A DNA stretch of 17,781 bases, taken from the NCBI RefSeq assembly GCF_002311515.1, contig NZ_DCAO01000038.1, forward strand, positions 12,792 through 30,572, written 5' to 3'. Below are positions 1 through 6,367 of this stretch, one piece after another. Under the pieces are notes generated by a model that worked only from the letters and a program-made list of their open reading frames with translations, was not told the origin of the DNA and did no database searches. Made by a program: the position numbers and the translations under genes. Position 1 is the stretch's first letter, and the number at the start of each line of letters is the position of its first letter. This stretch comes from Thalassospira sp. UBA1131 (lineage in GTDB: Bacteria > Pseudomonadota > Alphaproteobacteria > Rhodospirillales > Thalassospiraceae).

Positions 1-736
1 AACAAACGTTCCAGTCCAATCCTTTGATCGCCATTTTCTCGACCACGGCGGCCGATGTTTTCTCGATCTGCGACTGATAGGGATCACCGCGCTTGGTAAT
101 CACGGCTTTGGGCACACCATGGGCGGAAAACAGGATGCGCGGCTTATCAATGCCAAGTTCGGTGGCCTTGGCCAGGGCGCGCTCATAGCCCGCCTTGATC
201 ATCTCGGCCGATGCTTCGACAAAGCCCGGATTGGTCGGATAGCAGCATGCCGTTTTGATCGGGGATGTCAGTCCAACCTTGGCACAGGCCCGTTTCCAGT
301 CCTTGACCGACGATCCGCTGGTGGTGGTTGAAAACTGCGGATAAAGCGGAAGCAGGATCTGTTCATCCGCGCCCCATGCCTTGACCTCGGCCGCGGTATC
401 ATCGGCAAACGGCTTCCAGTAGCGCATGGCGATAAAGCAACGGTTTTCATAGCCGTCATCTTCGGCATTGAGCGCAATCTGAAGCGCATCTGCCTGTTCC
501 TGGGTCAGTTCCAGAAGCGGCGATTTGCCACCGATATGATCATAAATCTCGCGCGCAATTGGTGCACGGCGACGTGAAATCAGCTTTGCCAGCAAATAAC
601 GGAACGGATTGGGCAGGCTGATGATCGCCGGATCATTAAACAGGTTGAACAGAAACGGCTCAACAGCTGCCGGACTGTCCGGCCCCCCCAGATTGAAAAG
701 AACAATGGCGCGTTTCTTGCGCGTCGTCTCGGACAT
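1..736 (-). CDS. hemH: Ferrochelatase, partial (C-terminus beyond window start)
   Basis: Ferrochelatase inserts Fe2+ into protoporphyrin IX, the last step of haem synthesis. I translated the minus strand by hand: it opens MSETTRKKRAIVLFNLGG and reads about 245 codons to the window edge without a stop, so roughly the last third is missing. Typical HemH stretches are visible: an N-terminal FNLGGPDSP loop, FNDPAIISLPNP, IGGKSPL near residue 70, then the signature ILFSAHGVP followed by GDPY, which carries the conserved catalytic His. An ATG five codons upstream (749-751) is in frame, but AAGGA lies about 7 nt before the ATG at 734-736, so I prefer the latter. The gene follows hemE on the same strand after a 199-nt AT-rich spacer, so it is either in the same operon or has its own promoter. 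Both haem genes point away from the putative origin. Confidence 0.95.
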   Translation of the reverse strand, partial: MSETTRKKRAIVLFNLGGPDSPAAVEPFLFNLFNDPAIISLPNPFRYLLAKLISRRRAPIAREIYDHIGGKSPLLELTQEQADALQIALNAEDDGYENRCFIAMRYWKPFADDTAAEVKAWGADEQILLPLYPQFSTTTSGSSVKDWKRACAKVGLTSPIKTACCYPTNPGFVEASAEMIKAGYERALAKATELGIDKPRILFSAHGVPKAVITKRGDPYQSQIEKTSAAVVEKMAIKGLDWNVC

Positions 737-935
737 TTGGCTATCCTTCATGTCAGATCGTGTCTGGACCGGTTCCCGACAAACCGGGAATGATGTAACC
801 CCGTCGCGCTCCGGCGCCTATTTTGGTCAAACCGGACCCAAGCGCAACAGGCAACGCCCATCATACGCATTGAATTTTTCAATCGATTTGATTGATTTCA
901 AAAATCACAAAATAAAATGCAGCAATTGCCGACAT

Positions 936-1976
936 TTACCCTTTGTAATCCCGAATGAAGTCCACCAGCTGACCAACATGTTCCGGCGGGGTTTCCGGCG
1001 TAATGCCATGGCCAAGGTTAAAGATGAACGGCCCCTTGCCCAGCGTATCAAGGATGCGCTTGGTTTCATCAAACATCGGATCGCCACCGGTAATCAGCAA
1101 CATCGGATCCAGATTGCCCTGCACGGGTCCCAGTTTCTGAAGGTTTTCCGCCACCCAGTCGAGTTTCACCCCACTATCAAGTCCAACCGCGGTCACACCG
1201 GTTTTCTGTTTGAAATCAACCAGATGCAAGCCACAGCCACGCGGGAAGCCGATAATCGGCAGATCCGGGTGGACTGCGCGCAAATTGGCAACGATCTGTT
1301 TGGTCGGCTCGATCACCCAGCGATTAAAGCCGGTCTCGGACAGAACCCCGCCCCAGGTTTCAAACAGCTGAATGCATTCTGCACCGGCCTCAACCTGTTT
1401 CAGCAAATATTGCGTGGTTGCCTCGACCAGAATGTCGATCAGCTGGGCAAAACCATCCGGATCGCCATAGGCAAAGCGGCGGATATTCGGGAAGTCCTTG
1501 GATCCCTTGCCCTCGACCATGTAGGTCGCAACGGTCCAGGGCGCACCGGCAAAGCCGATCAGTGCTGTGCTTGATGGGATGGCGTGTGAAAGCTTTGAAA
1601 CCGTCTCATAGATCGGACCAAGCGTGTCATGAATGCCTTCAACTGAAAGCTTGCCCAGGCCGGAAGCATCGCGGATGGCCTCAAGCTGTGGGCCTTCTCC
1701 CTGCTTGAAGGCCAAATGCTGCCCAAGTGCCTGTGGTATAACGAGGATATCGGAGAACAATATTGCCGCATCGAAGTCAAAGCGTCGCAGCGGCTGCAAC
1801 GTAACTTCGCAAGCAAGATCAGGATTATAGCAAAGATCAAGGAAAGAGCCTGCTTCTGCGCGGGTTGCGCGGTATTCTGGCAAATAGCGGCCAGCTTGGC
1901 GCATCAGCCAGATCGGCGGTACCGGGAGAGTTTCTCCGGCAAGGGCACGCAAGAAGGTCTTTTGGGTGTTAGGCAT
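936..1976 (-). CDS. hemE: Uroporphyrinogen decarboxylase
   Basis: Cytosolic enzyme that decarboxylates the four acetate side chains of uroporphyrinogen III to give coproporphyrinogen III. The protein is 346 aa, normal for HemE. Near the N-terminus is PIWLMRQAGRYLPEYR (residues 21-36) with the substrate-binding Arg, then FSDILVIPQALG with the catalytic Asp (about D76), GFAGAPWTVATYMVEG, and near the end NLGHGITPETPPEHV with the conserved His. An in-frame ATG 22 codons upstream (2042) would add a charged tail (MAERHVSGQRSKKRS) unlike the family. The ATG at 1974-1976 has AGGA shortly before it and begins MPNTQKTFLRAL, so I chose that. It is the first gene left of the putative origin and is transcribed away from it, so its promoter must lie within or beside the origin. 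HemE next to oriC is a known alphaproteobacterial arrangement (Caulobacter, Rickettsia). Confidence 0.97.
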   Translation of the reverse strand: MPNTQKTFLRALAGETLPVPPIWLMRQAGRYLPEYRATRAEAGSFLDLCYNPDLACEVTLQPLRRFDFDAAILFSDILVIPQALGQHLAFKQGEGPQLEAIRDASGLGKLSVEGIHDTLGPIYETVSKLSHAIPSSTALIGFAGAPWTVATYMVEGKGSKDFPNIRRFAYGDPDGFAQLIDILVEATTQYLLKQVEAGAECIQLFETWGGVLSETGFNRWVIEPTKQIVANLRAVHPDLPIIGFPRGCGLHLVDFKQKTGVTAVGLDSGVKLDWVAENLQKLGPVQGNLDPMLLITGGDPMFDETKRILDTLGKGPFIFNLGHGITPETPPEHVGQLVDFIRDYKG

Positions 1977-2124
1977 CTGGTTTCCTGTTTCTCTTCCCGA
2001 TCGCTTTTTTGATCTTTGGCCTGACACGTGGCGTTCGGCCACCTGTCAGAACCGGCTTTGTTATTTCGTGAAATGTGCCCTGGGGCCTTTGCCAAGACGT
2101 TTTCCACGTTCTGCCTAACAAAAC

Positions 2125-2140
2125 CTTATTTAATAAAAAA
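2125..2140. other. AT-rich tract, candidate DNA-unwinding element
   Basis: Fifteen of these 16 bases are A or T, and they lie 25 bp left of the first exact DnaA box (2165-2173). This is the most AT-rich short stretch of the intergenic region and is placed as an unwinding element would be. A second, less extreme AT-rich stretch lies around 2573-2597 beside the rightmost degenerate box, so which one opens first cannot be told from sequence. Confidence 0.45.
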
Positions 2141-2160
2141 GGATGTTGTTTGTGAGTGGT

Positions 2161-2179
2161 TCCCTGTGGATAACAGGGA
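2161..2179. repeat. Hairpin-capable inverted repeat centred on a DnaA box
   Basis: TCCCTGT (2161-2167) and ACAGGGA (2173-2179) are exact reverse complements around a 5-nt centre. The exact minus-strand DnaA box at 2165-2173 spans the centre. A related imperfect element (TCCCTGT, TATT, ACGGGA) lies around 2350-2366, and TCCCG-CT-CGGGA at 2382-2393 is a third short dyad. In double-stranded DNA these may simply be extended binding sites. Confidence 0.6.
2165..2173 (-). promoter_or_regulatory. DnaA box (exact TTATCCACA)
   Basis: The minus strand reads TTATCCACA, the high-affinity consensus for the initiator DnaA. It is the leftmost strong box, next to the AT-rich tract and inside a short perfect inverted repeat. 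Confidence 0.88.
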
Positions 2180-2197
2180 TTAAATTTCACGCACAGT

Positions 2198-2206
2198 TTA
2201 TTCACA
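2198..2206 (+). promoter_or_regulatory. DnaA box (TTATTCACA)
   Basis: TTATTCACA fits the TTWTNCACA consensus. It lies 24 bp right of the first exact box and just before the first GANTC site (2211-2215). Confidence 0.72.
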
Positions 2207-2210
2207 TTCC

Positions 2211-2283
2211 GACTCGGGAAAAATGATTCATCTCAAGCGGCCTTGGGGAAAACTGTGTACGACTCCGAACGACTCCCGGACTC
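2211..2283. promoter_or_regulatory. Dense cluster of GANTC (CcrM-type) methylation sites
   Basis: Five GANTC sites in 73 bp: 2211-2215 GACTC, 2225-2229 GATTC, 2261-2265 GACTC, 2271-2275 GACTC and 2279-2283 GACTC. The third and fourth are 10 bp apart, one helical turn, each in a CGACTCC context. Three more lie at 2455-2459, 2491-2495 and 2620-2624. CcrM methylates the A of GANTC in most alphaproteobacteria and makes newly replicated origins hemimethylated. A role in timing re-initiation here is inference. Confidence 0.7.
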
Positions 2284-2435
2284 TTCCTTGGGAAAAGACG
2301 TTTTTGAATAATGGGGATAAGGTGAATAAGTCTGGTTTTTGCATTCTTATCCCTGTTATTACGGGAAAAATTTGGCACTTATCCCGCTCGGGACAGAGCA
2401 CTTGAGAAACTTTGTATGAGCGGGAGGATAATTCC

Positions 2436-2444
2436 TGTGGAAAA
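2436..2444 (-). promoter_or_regulatory. DnaA box (TTTTCCACA)
   Basis: The minus strand reads TTTTCCACA, which fits TTWTNCACA. It is 23 bp left of the tandem pair and oriented opposite to it. Confidence 0.65.
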
Positions 2445-2451
2445 AATCGGG

Positions 2452-2498
2452 TCGGAGTCGCACCCGTTATCCACATTTATCCACAGGGCCGACTCCGA
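2452..2498. repeat. Inverted repeats bracketing two tandem DnaA boxes
   Basis: Order: TCGGAGTCG (2452-2460), 6 bp, TTATCCACA (2467-2475), 1 bp, TTATCCACA (2477-2485), 4 bp, CGACTCCGA (2490-2498). The outer 9-mers are exact reverse complements, each containing one GANTC site, and similarity continues outward to about 13 of 15 positions. The two boxes start 10 bp apart, so they lie on the same helix face. A third copy of CGACTCCGA is at 2260-2268 and a variant, CGACTCCCG, at 2270-2278. I know of no named origin motif with this structure. It could be a binding site for an origin regulator in addition to DnaA, or place methylation marks beside the main DnaA platform. Confidence 0.8.
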
Positions 2499-2663
2499 TC
2501 CGCTAACTTCGGGTTGCGATAAAACTCTTATCCATCCGGTTAGTGATCGGTATTTTGAACAGCCGTAACGTTGTTTGAATAAAGTTAGAAAAATCGTTTG
2601 GTCGGCAAAAAGTGGATAAGATTCTGCTTGGTGATCAAAAATTGACCAAAGAAACGGACAGGC

Positions 2664-3488
2664 ATGGTCGGGACGGACAAAATTTTCCATCTTCATCTGG
2701 TCTCGGACTCAACCGGCGAGACGGTCGATGGCATTGCGCGCGCCTGTGTCGCGCAGTTTCCCGATGTGCGTGCCCATGAACATGTCTGGTCGCTGATCCG
2801 GACCGATGCCCAGCTGGCGCGGGTCTTGGCCGATATCGAACGCAATCCCGGCATCGTTCTTTATACCGTCTTTGACAGCGACATCCGCCGCAAGCTTGAA
2901 GAAGGCTGTCGCCGCCTGCAGGTCCCGCACAGCCACGTGCTTGATAATACCGTCACCATGATGGCCGGGTATCTGGGGCAGCAATCGCACGGCCGGACCG
3001 GTGCGCTCCATAAAATGGACGAGGAATATTTCAACCGGATCGAGGCGATCGATTACACCCTGACCCATGATGACGGCCAATCGGGCTGGGATCTGGAAGA
3101 CGCCGATGTGGTGATTGTCGGTGTCTCGCGCACGTCCAAAACCCCGACATCGGTTTATCTGGCCAATCGCGGCATCAAGACTGCCAATATTCCGTTTGTG
3201 CCGGGCTGCCCGTTGCCGCCGGAACTTGATCAGCTCAAAAAACCGCTGGTGGTTGGTCTGATCAAGGATGTTGATCAGCTGGTCTCGATCCGTAAAAACC
3301 GCCTGCGTCAGATCGAACGCGGCGAGGGCGGCGATTACGTTGATCCGGTCGCAGTCCGCGATGAAGTTCATCAGGCCCGGCGATACTTTACCGAACGCGG
3401 CTGGAAGATCATTAATGTGACCCGCCGGTCCATCGAAGAAACCGCCGCCATCATTTTATCGACCATGTATGACCGCCGCGGTCATTAA
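2664..3488 (+). CDS. ppsR: DUF299/PpsR-family kinase-pyrophosphorylase (PEP synthase or PPDK regulator)
   Basis: 274 aa, normal for this family. These proteins switch PEP synthase or pyruvate phosphate dikinase off and on by ADP-dependent phosphorylation and Pi-dependent dephosphorylation of an active-site Thr. The N-terminus FHLHLVSDSTGET (residues 8-20) and the P-loop GVSRTSKTPTS (153-163) are diagnostic, and GDYVDPVAVRDEV precedes the C-terminal helices. The partner dikinase is not in the window. Alphaproteobacteria often carry PPDK, so that is as likely a target as PEP synthase. GGACAGGC before the ATG is a weak Shine-Dalgarno sequence. It is the first gene right of the origin; the Rickettsia RP001 gene next to its origin belongs to this family. 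maf follows 22 bp downstream on the same strand, so the two are probably cotranscribed. Confidence 0.93.
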   Translation: MVGTDKIFHLHLVSDSTGETVDGIARACVAQFPDVRAHEHVWSLIRTDAQLARVLADIERNPGIVLYTVFDSDIRRKLEEGCRRLQVPHSHVLDNTVTMMAGYLGQQSHGRTGALHKMDEEYFNRIEAIDYTLTHDDGQSGWDLEDADVVIVGVSRTSKTPTSVYLANRGIKTANIPFVPGCPLPPELDQLKKPLVVGLIKDVDQLVSIRKNRLRQIERGEGGDYVDPVAVRDEVHQARRYFTERGWKIINVTRRSIEETAAIILSTMYDRRGH

Positions 3489-3510
3489 GCCGCACCAACA
3501 GGATAAACAT

Positions 3511-4116
3511 ATGCCCAGCACCCATCGTCTTATTCTCGCCTCCAGCAGCAAGGCCCGCCATGCCATGCTGACCAATGCTGGTGTCAATTGCGAAGCCGTC
3601 GCCTCGATGATTGACGAGGATGGCTATAAACAGGCGATGAAGGCCGAGGGTGCGACGGCGGCCGAGGCCGCGGAAACCCTGGCTGAGATGAAGGCGCTAC
3701 GCATGTATCGCCAGCAACCAGATGCGATTGTGATTGCCGCTGATCAGATGCTGGAATGCAATGGCATCTGGTTTGACAAGCCGATGGACCGTGACAATAC
3801 CCGCGCGCAACTTCTGGCCCTGCGGGGCAAAAGTCACAAGCTGGTGTCGGCCGCTGTTATATATAAGGAAGGCTCGCGCATCTGGGGCACGATTGATACC
3901 GCCCATCTTACCGTGCGCAACTTCACCGATGAATGGCTCGAAGAATATCTCGATGCCGCCGGCGAAGAGATTTATCACTGTGTCGGTGGCTATCAGCTTG
4001 AAGGCCTTGGCGCGCAGCTGTTTACAGAGGTGCGCGGCGATTACTTCACCGTGCTGGGCATGCCGCTTTTGCCGCTGATTGGCTTCTTGCGCGATCACGG
4101 TGTTCTCAAGGCATAA
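3511..4116 (+). CDS. maf: Maf-family nucleotide pyrophosphatase
   Basis: 201 aa. Maf proteins hydrolyse non-canonical or modified nucleoside triphosphates to monophosphates and are linked to cell-division arrest. The N-terminal loop ILASSSKARHAML (residues 8-20) holds the Ser-rich nucleotide site, with K14-A15 where many Mafs have P-R. AADQM (77-81) carries the catalytic Asp (about D78), followed by KPMDRDNTRAQLLALRGKSH and the late GGYQLEGLGAQLF (159-171). An ATG at 3469 overlaps the end of the previous gene and would add 14 residues. The ATG at 3511 has AGGA 7 nt before it and begins just before the conserved strand, so I prefer it. It lies in the ppsR-maf-aroE-coaE-dnaQ run. Which substrate subclass (dTTP/UTP or m7GTP type) it belongs to cannot be settled by eye. 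Confidence 0.9.
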   Translation: MPSTHRLILASSSKARHAMLTNAGVNCEAVASMIDEDGYKQAMKAEGATAAEAAETLAEMKALRMYRQQPDAIVIAADQMLECNGIWFDKPMDRDNTRAQLLALRGKSHKLVSAAVIYKEGSRIWGTIDTAHLTVRNFTDEWLEEYLDAAGEEIYHCVGGYQLEGLGAQLFTEVRGDYFTVLGMPLLPLIGFLRDHGVLKA

Positions 4117-4161
4117 TCACAAAAACGCATCAAAAACCCATCTGGCAGGAAACAGCACGCA

Positions 4162-5028
4162 ATGACCTCGCGAAATCCTTATCGCACGCTTTCTGGAACA
4201 TCACGCCTTGCCGGCGTGATGGGCTGGCCTGTATCGCATTCGAAATCGCCGCGCCTGCATGGCTATTGGCTGGCGAAATACGGCATTGATGGCTGTTATA
4301 TGCCACTGCCCGTGGAGCCGGAAAACTTTCAGGCAGCCTTGATTTCCTTGCGCAATCTGGGCTTTTCCGGGGTCAATGTCACCATTCCGCAAAAGGAAAT
4401 GGCGATGCCCGAATGTGATGAACTGTCCGATCGTGCGCGCCGCATCGGGGCGGTCAATACCGTGACCTTTGCCAAGGATGGTCGTCTTTTGGGCGATAAT
4501 ACCGACGGATTTGGCTTCCTTGAAAACCTGCGGCAGGAAGCCCCCGATATCGCCTTTGCCAGCGGTCCGGCGGTGGTGCTTGGGGCAGGTGGTGCGTGCC
4601 GTGCGGTTTTGGTAGCCTTGCTGGATGAAGGCTGCCCGGAAATTCGTCTGGCCAACCGGACCCGCAAACGCGCCGAAGACGTCGCAGCCGAAATCAAGGA
4701 CCCGCGGATCAAGGTGATTGACTGGCCGGTTGCACCTGATGCGCTTGCCGGCGCGTCGCTTGTCGTCAATACCACAAGCCTTGGCATGGTCGGCCAGCCC
4801 AAGCTTGAGATCGATCTGTCCGGTCTGCCGCAAACCGCCCTTGTCACTGATATTGTCTATGCGCCGCTGATGACCGATTTGCTGGTGCAGGCCAAGGCCC
4901 GCGGCAATCCGATTGTCGACGGGCTTGGCATGTTGCTCCATCAGGCAAGACCGGGTTTCCATCGCTGGTTCGGGATTGATCCCGAAGTCACCCAGGAACT
5001 GCGCGATTTTGTTCTTTCGCCGGATTAA
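4162..5028 (+). CDS. aroE: Shikimate dehydrogenase (NADP+)
   Basis: 288 aa. Reduces 3-dehydroshikimate to shikimate with NADPH in aromatic amino-acid synthesis. Substrate-site residues are in GWPVSHSKSPRLH (21-33; S27 and S29), NVTIPQKE (72-79; catalytic K78, with Q where His is common), GAVNTV (96-101) and GDNTDGFGF (111-119; catalytic D115). The Rossmann loop is LGAGGACRAV (140-149), followed by NRTRKRAE (the NADP phosphate-binding type with basic residues) and NTTSLGM. The C-terminal DGLGMLLHQA helix is intact. It starts 45 bp after maf, and coaE follows 21 bp later, consistent with one transcript. Confidence 0.96.
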   Translation: MTSRNPYRTLSGTSRLAGVMGWPVSHSKSPRLHGYWLAKYGIDGCYMPLPVEPENFQAALISLRNLGFSGVNVTIPQKEMAMPECDELSDRARRIGAVNTVTFAKDGRLLGDNTDGFGFLENLRQEAPDIAFASGPAVVLGAGGACRAVLVALLDEGCPEIRLANRTRKRAEDVAAEIKDPRIKVIDWPVAPDALAGASLVVNTTSLGMVGQPKLEIDLSGLPQTALVTDIVYAPLMTDLLVQAKARGNPIVDGLGMLLHQARPGFHRWFGIDPEVTQELRDFVLSPD

Positions 5029-5049
5029 GATCCGAAGGGTAATCTTATT

Positions 5050-5634
5050 ATGAAAATTCTTGGGTTAACCGGCTCCATCGGGATGGGCAAATCAACCGTG
5101 GCGGCGATGTTTCGTCACCTTGGTGTGCCGGTCCATGATGCCGATGCCACGACCCATGAATTGATGGCGCCAGATGGCCTTGCCTTTGACCCGATCGCCA
5201 AGGCCTTTCCCGATGTGATCGTTAGTGGCCGGATTGATCGACAGGCATTGGGCAAGATCGCTTTTGCCAATCCGGATGTTCTAAAAACGCTTGAAACCAT
5301 CCTGCATCCGCTGGTGCGCGCAGCCGAAAACCGGTTCCTGGCCGCTCAGCGTCGTTTGGGGCGCAAGCTGGTTGTTCTCGACATCCCGCTTTTATATGAA
5401 ACATCCGGTGAAAAGCGCTGTGATCATGTTGCGGTTGTATCGGCCCCGGGGTTCATACAACGCCAGCGTGTTCTTTCGCGAGAAGGGATGACGGAGACAA
5501 AATTTTCCGCCATTCTGTCCAAACAGATGCCAGATATCGAAAAGCGAAAGCGCGCTGATTTTATCATCCCGACCGGGTTGGGGCGTGCCGTCACTTTTCA
5601 ATATATTCAGGGTATTATCGACCAACTCAGTTGA
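5050..5634 (+). CDS. coaE: Dephospho-CoA kinase
   Basis: 194 aa. ATP-dependent 3'-phosphorylation of dephospho-CoA, the last step of coenzyme A synthesis. The P-loop GLTGSIGMGKST is at residues 5-16, followed by the substrate-binding DADATTHEL, HPLVR, and the lid/core strand VLDIPLLYETSGEKRCDHV, all typical of CoaE. The C-terminus is complete and of normal length. It is 21 bp downstream of aroE with AAGGGTAA before the ATG, and 18 bp upstream of dnaQ. The aroE-coaE-dnaQ order is widespread in alphaproteobacteria near hemE. Confidence 0.95.
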   Translation: MKILGLTGSIGMGKSTVAAMFRHLGVPVHDADATTHELMAPDGLAFDPIAKAFPDVIVSGRIDRQALGKIAFANPDVLKTLETILHPLVRAAENRFLAAQRRLGRKLVVLDIPLLYETSGEKRCDHVAVVSAPGFIQRQRVLSREGMTETKFSAILSKQMPDIEKRKRADFIIPTGLGRAVTFQYIQGIIDQLS

Positions 5635-5652
5635 TGACTGGATAAAGACTAC

Positions 5653-6366
5653 ATGCGTGAGATTGTTCTTGATACCGAGACCACCGGCCTTGATCCCTAT
5701 GCTGACCACAGACTGGTTGAAATCGGCTGTATCGAACTGATCAATCACATGCCCACCGGGCGGCAGTATCACCAGTATATCAATCCCCAGCGCCCGATGC
5801 CCAAGGAGGCATTCGACGTTCACGGTTTGGGCGATGAGTTCCTCAAAGATCAGCCGGTCTTTGCCGAGGTTGCCGATGATTTCATCGAATTCATTGGCGA
5901 GGATTCGGTTCTTGTCATTCACAATGCCAGCTTTGATATGAAGTTCCTCAATGCCGAGCTCGAATGGCTCAATAAGCCGCGCATTGCCATGGAACGCGCC
6001 CTTGATACCGTTCAGATGGCGCGCAAGAAATTCCCCGGATCCCCGGTCAGCCTCGATGCGCTATGTCGTCGGTTCAAGATCGATAACTCCAACCGTACCC
6101 TTCACGGAGCCCTGCTTGACTCCGATCTTCTGGCGCAGGTCTATCTGGAACTTCTGGGTGGCCGTCAGCACGGCCTGTCGCTTGATCCCAATGCCTTGAA
6201 TGGTGATCAGGATGAAGATAACGGCGGGCGTCGGGTTCTGGGCCCGCGGGGCAACCGGCTGGAACCAAGGCCGCATGTGATCAGCGACGAAGAACTTGCT
6301 GCTCACCGCGCCTATATCGAGGCCAAAGTCAAAGACGCGCTCTGGCTTATAAAGCAAGAGGCATAA
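5653..6366 (+). CDS. dnaQ: DNA polymerase III epsilon subunit (3'-5' proofreading exonuclease)
   Basis: 237 aa, normal for DnaQ. All DEDDh catalytic motifs are present: DTETTG (7-12; D7, E9), HNASFDMKFLN (90-100; D95) and HGALLDSDLL (151-160; H151, D156). The exonuclease domain ends near residue 170. The remaining 65 residues (LDPNALNGDQDEDNGG onward) form a hydrophilic linker and a helical tail (EELAAHRAYIEAKVKDAL), the region that in E. coli epsilon binds the alpha subunit. The stop codon is one base from the start of the next gene (6368), so that unrelated-looking gene may be translationally coupled. In several alphaproteobacteria secB lies beside dnaQ; here it is absent. Confidence 0.95.
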   Translation: MREIVLDTETTGLDPYADHRLVEIGCIELINHMPTGRQYHQYINPQRPMPKEAFDVHGLGDEFLKDQPVFAEVADDFIEFIGEDSVLVIHNASFDMKFLNAELEWLNKPRIAMERALDTVQMARKKFPGSPVSLDALCRRFKIDNSNRTLHGALLDSDLLAQVYLELLGGRQHGLSLDPNALNGDQDEDNGGRRVLGPRGNRLEPRPHVISDEELAAHRAYIEAKVKDALWLIKQEA

Positions 6367-6367
6367 G

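Larger units (their letters stand above)
2043..2663. other. Candidate chromosomal replication origin (oriC)
   Basis: Intergenic region of about 690 bp in all (1977-2663) between divergent hemE and the PpsR-family gene, with no credible ORF. Seen directly: three exact TTATCCACA boxes (2165-2173 minus, 2467-2475 plus, 2477-2485 plus), TTATTCACA (2198-2206), TTTTCCACA on the minus strand (2436-2444), and one-mismatch boxes at 2100-2108, 2312-2320, 2321-2329 and 2611-2619. TTATCC occurs nine times counting both strands. An AT tract at 2125-2140 is a candidate unwinding element. Eight GANTC sites fall in 2211-2624. All genes to 12.4 kb on the right and to the window edge on the left are transcribed away from this region. 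Known: the Caulobacter and Rickettsia origins lie between hemE and an RP001-type gene, and RP001 belongs to the same family as the right-hand gene here. Inferred: this is oriC. The alternative, an unusually long divergent promoter region, does not explain the DnaA-box density. Confidence 0.9.

Noticed and set aside
910..935. GCAATTGC plus T-rich sequence after hemE as an intrinsic terminator
   Set aside because: The dyad is a bare 8-bp palindrome with no room for a loop, so it cannot form a proper terminator hairpin.
609..1574. Long plus-strand open frame (321 codons) opposite hemH and hemE
   Set aside because: It lies antisense to two clearly recognised haem genes and its translation shows no domain; it reflects codon bias of the real genes.
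2223..2405. Short open frames inside the origin (also 2228-2476 and 2379-2696)
   Set aside because: They run through DnaA boxes and repeats, have no family resemblance and no convincing ribosome binding sites.
2100..2650. CtrA-binding sites (TTAA-N7-TTAA) in the origin, as in Caulobacter
   Set aside because: TTAA-like pieces occur around 2130 and 2180 but I found no full site with correct spacing.
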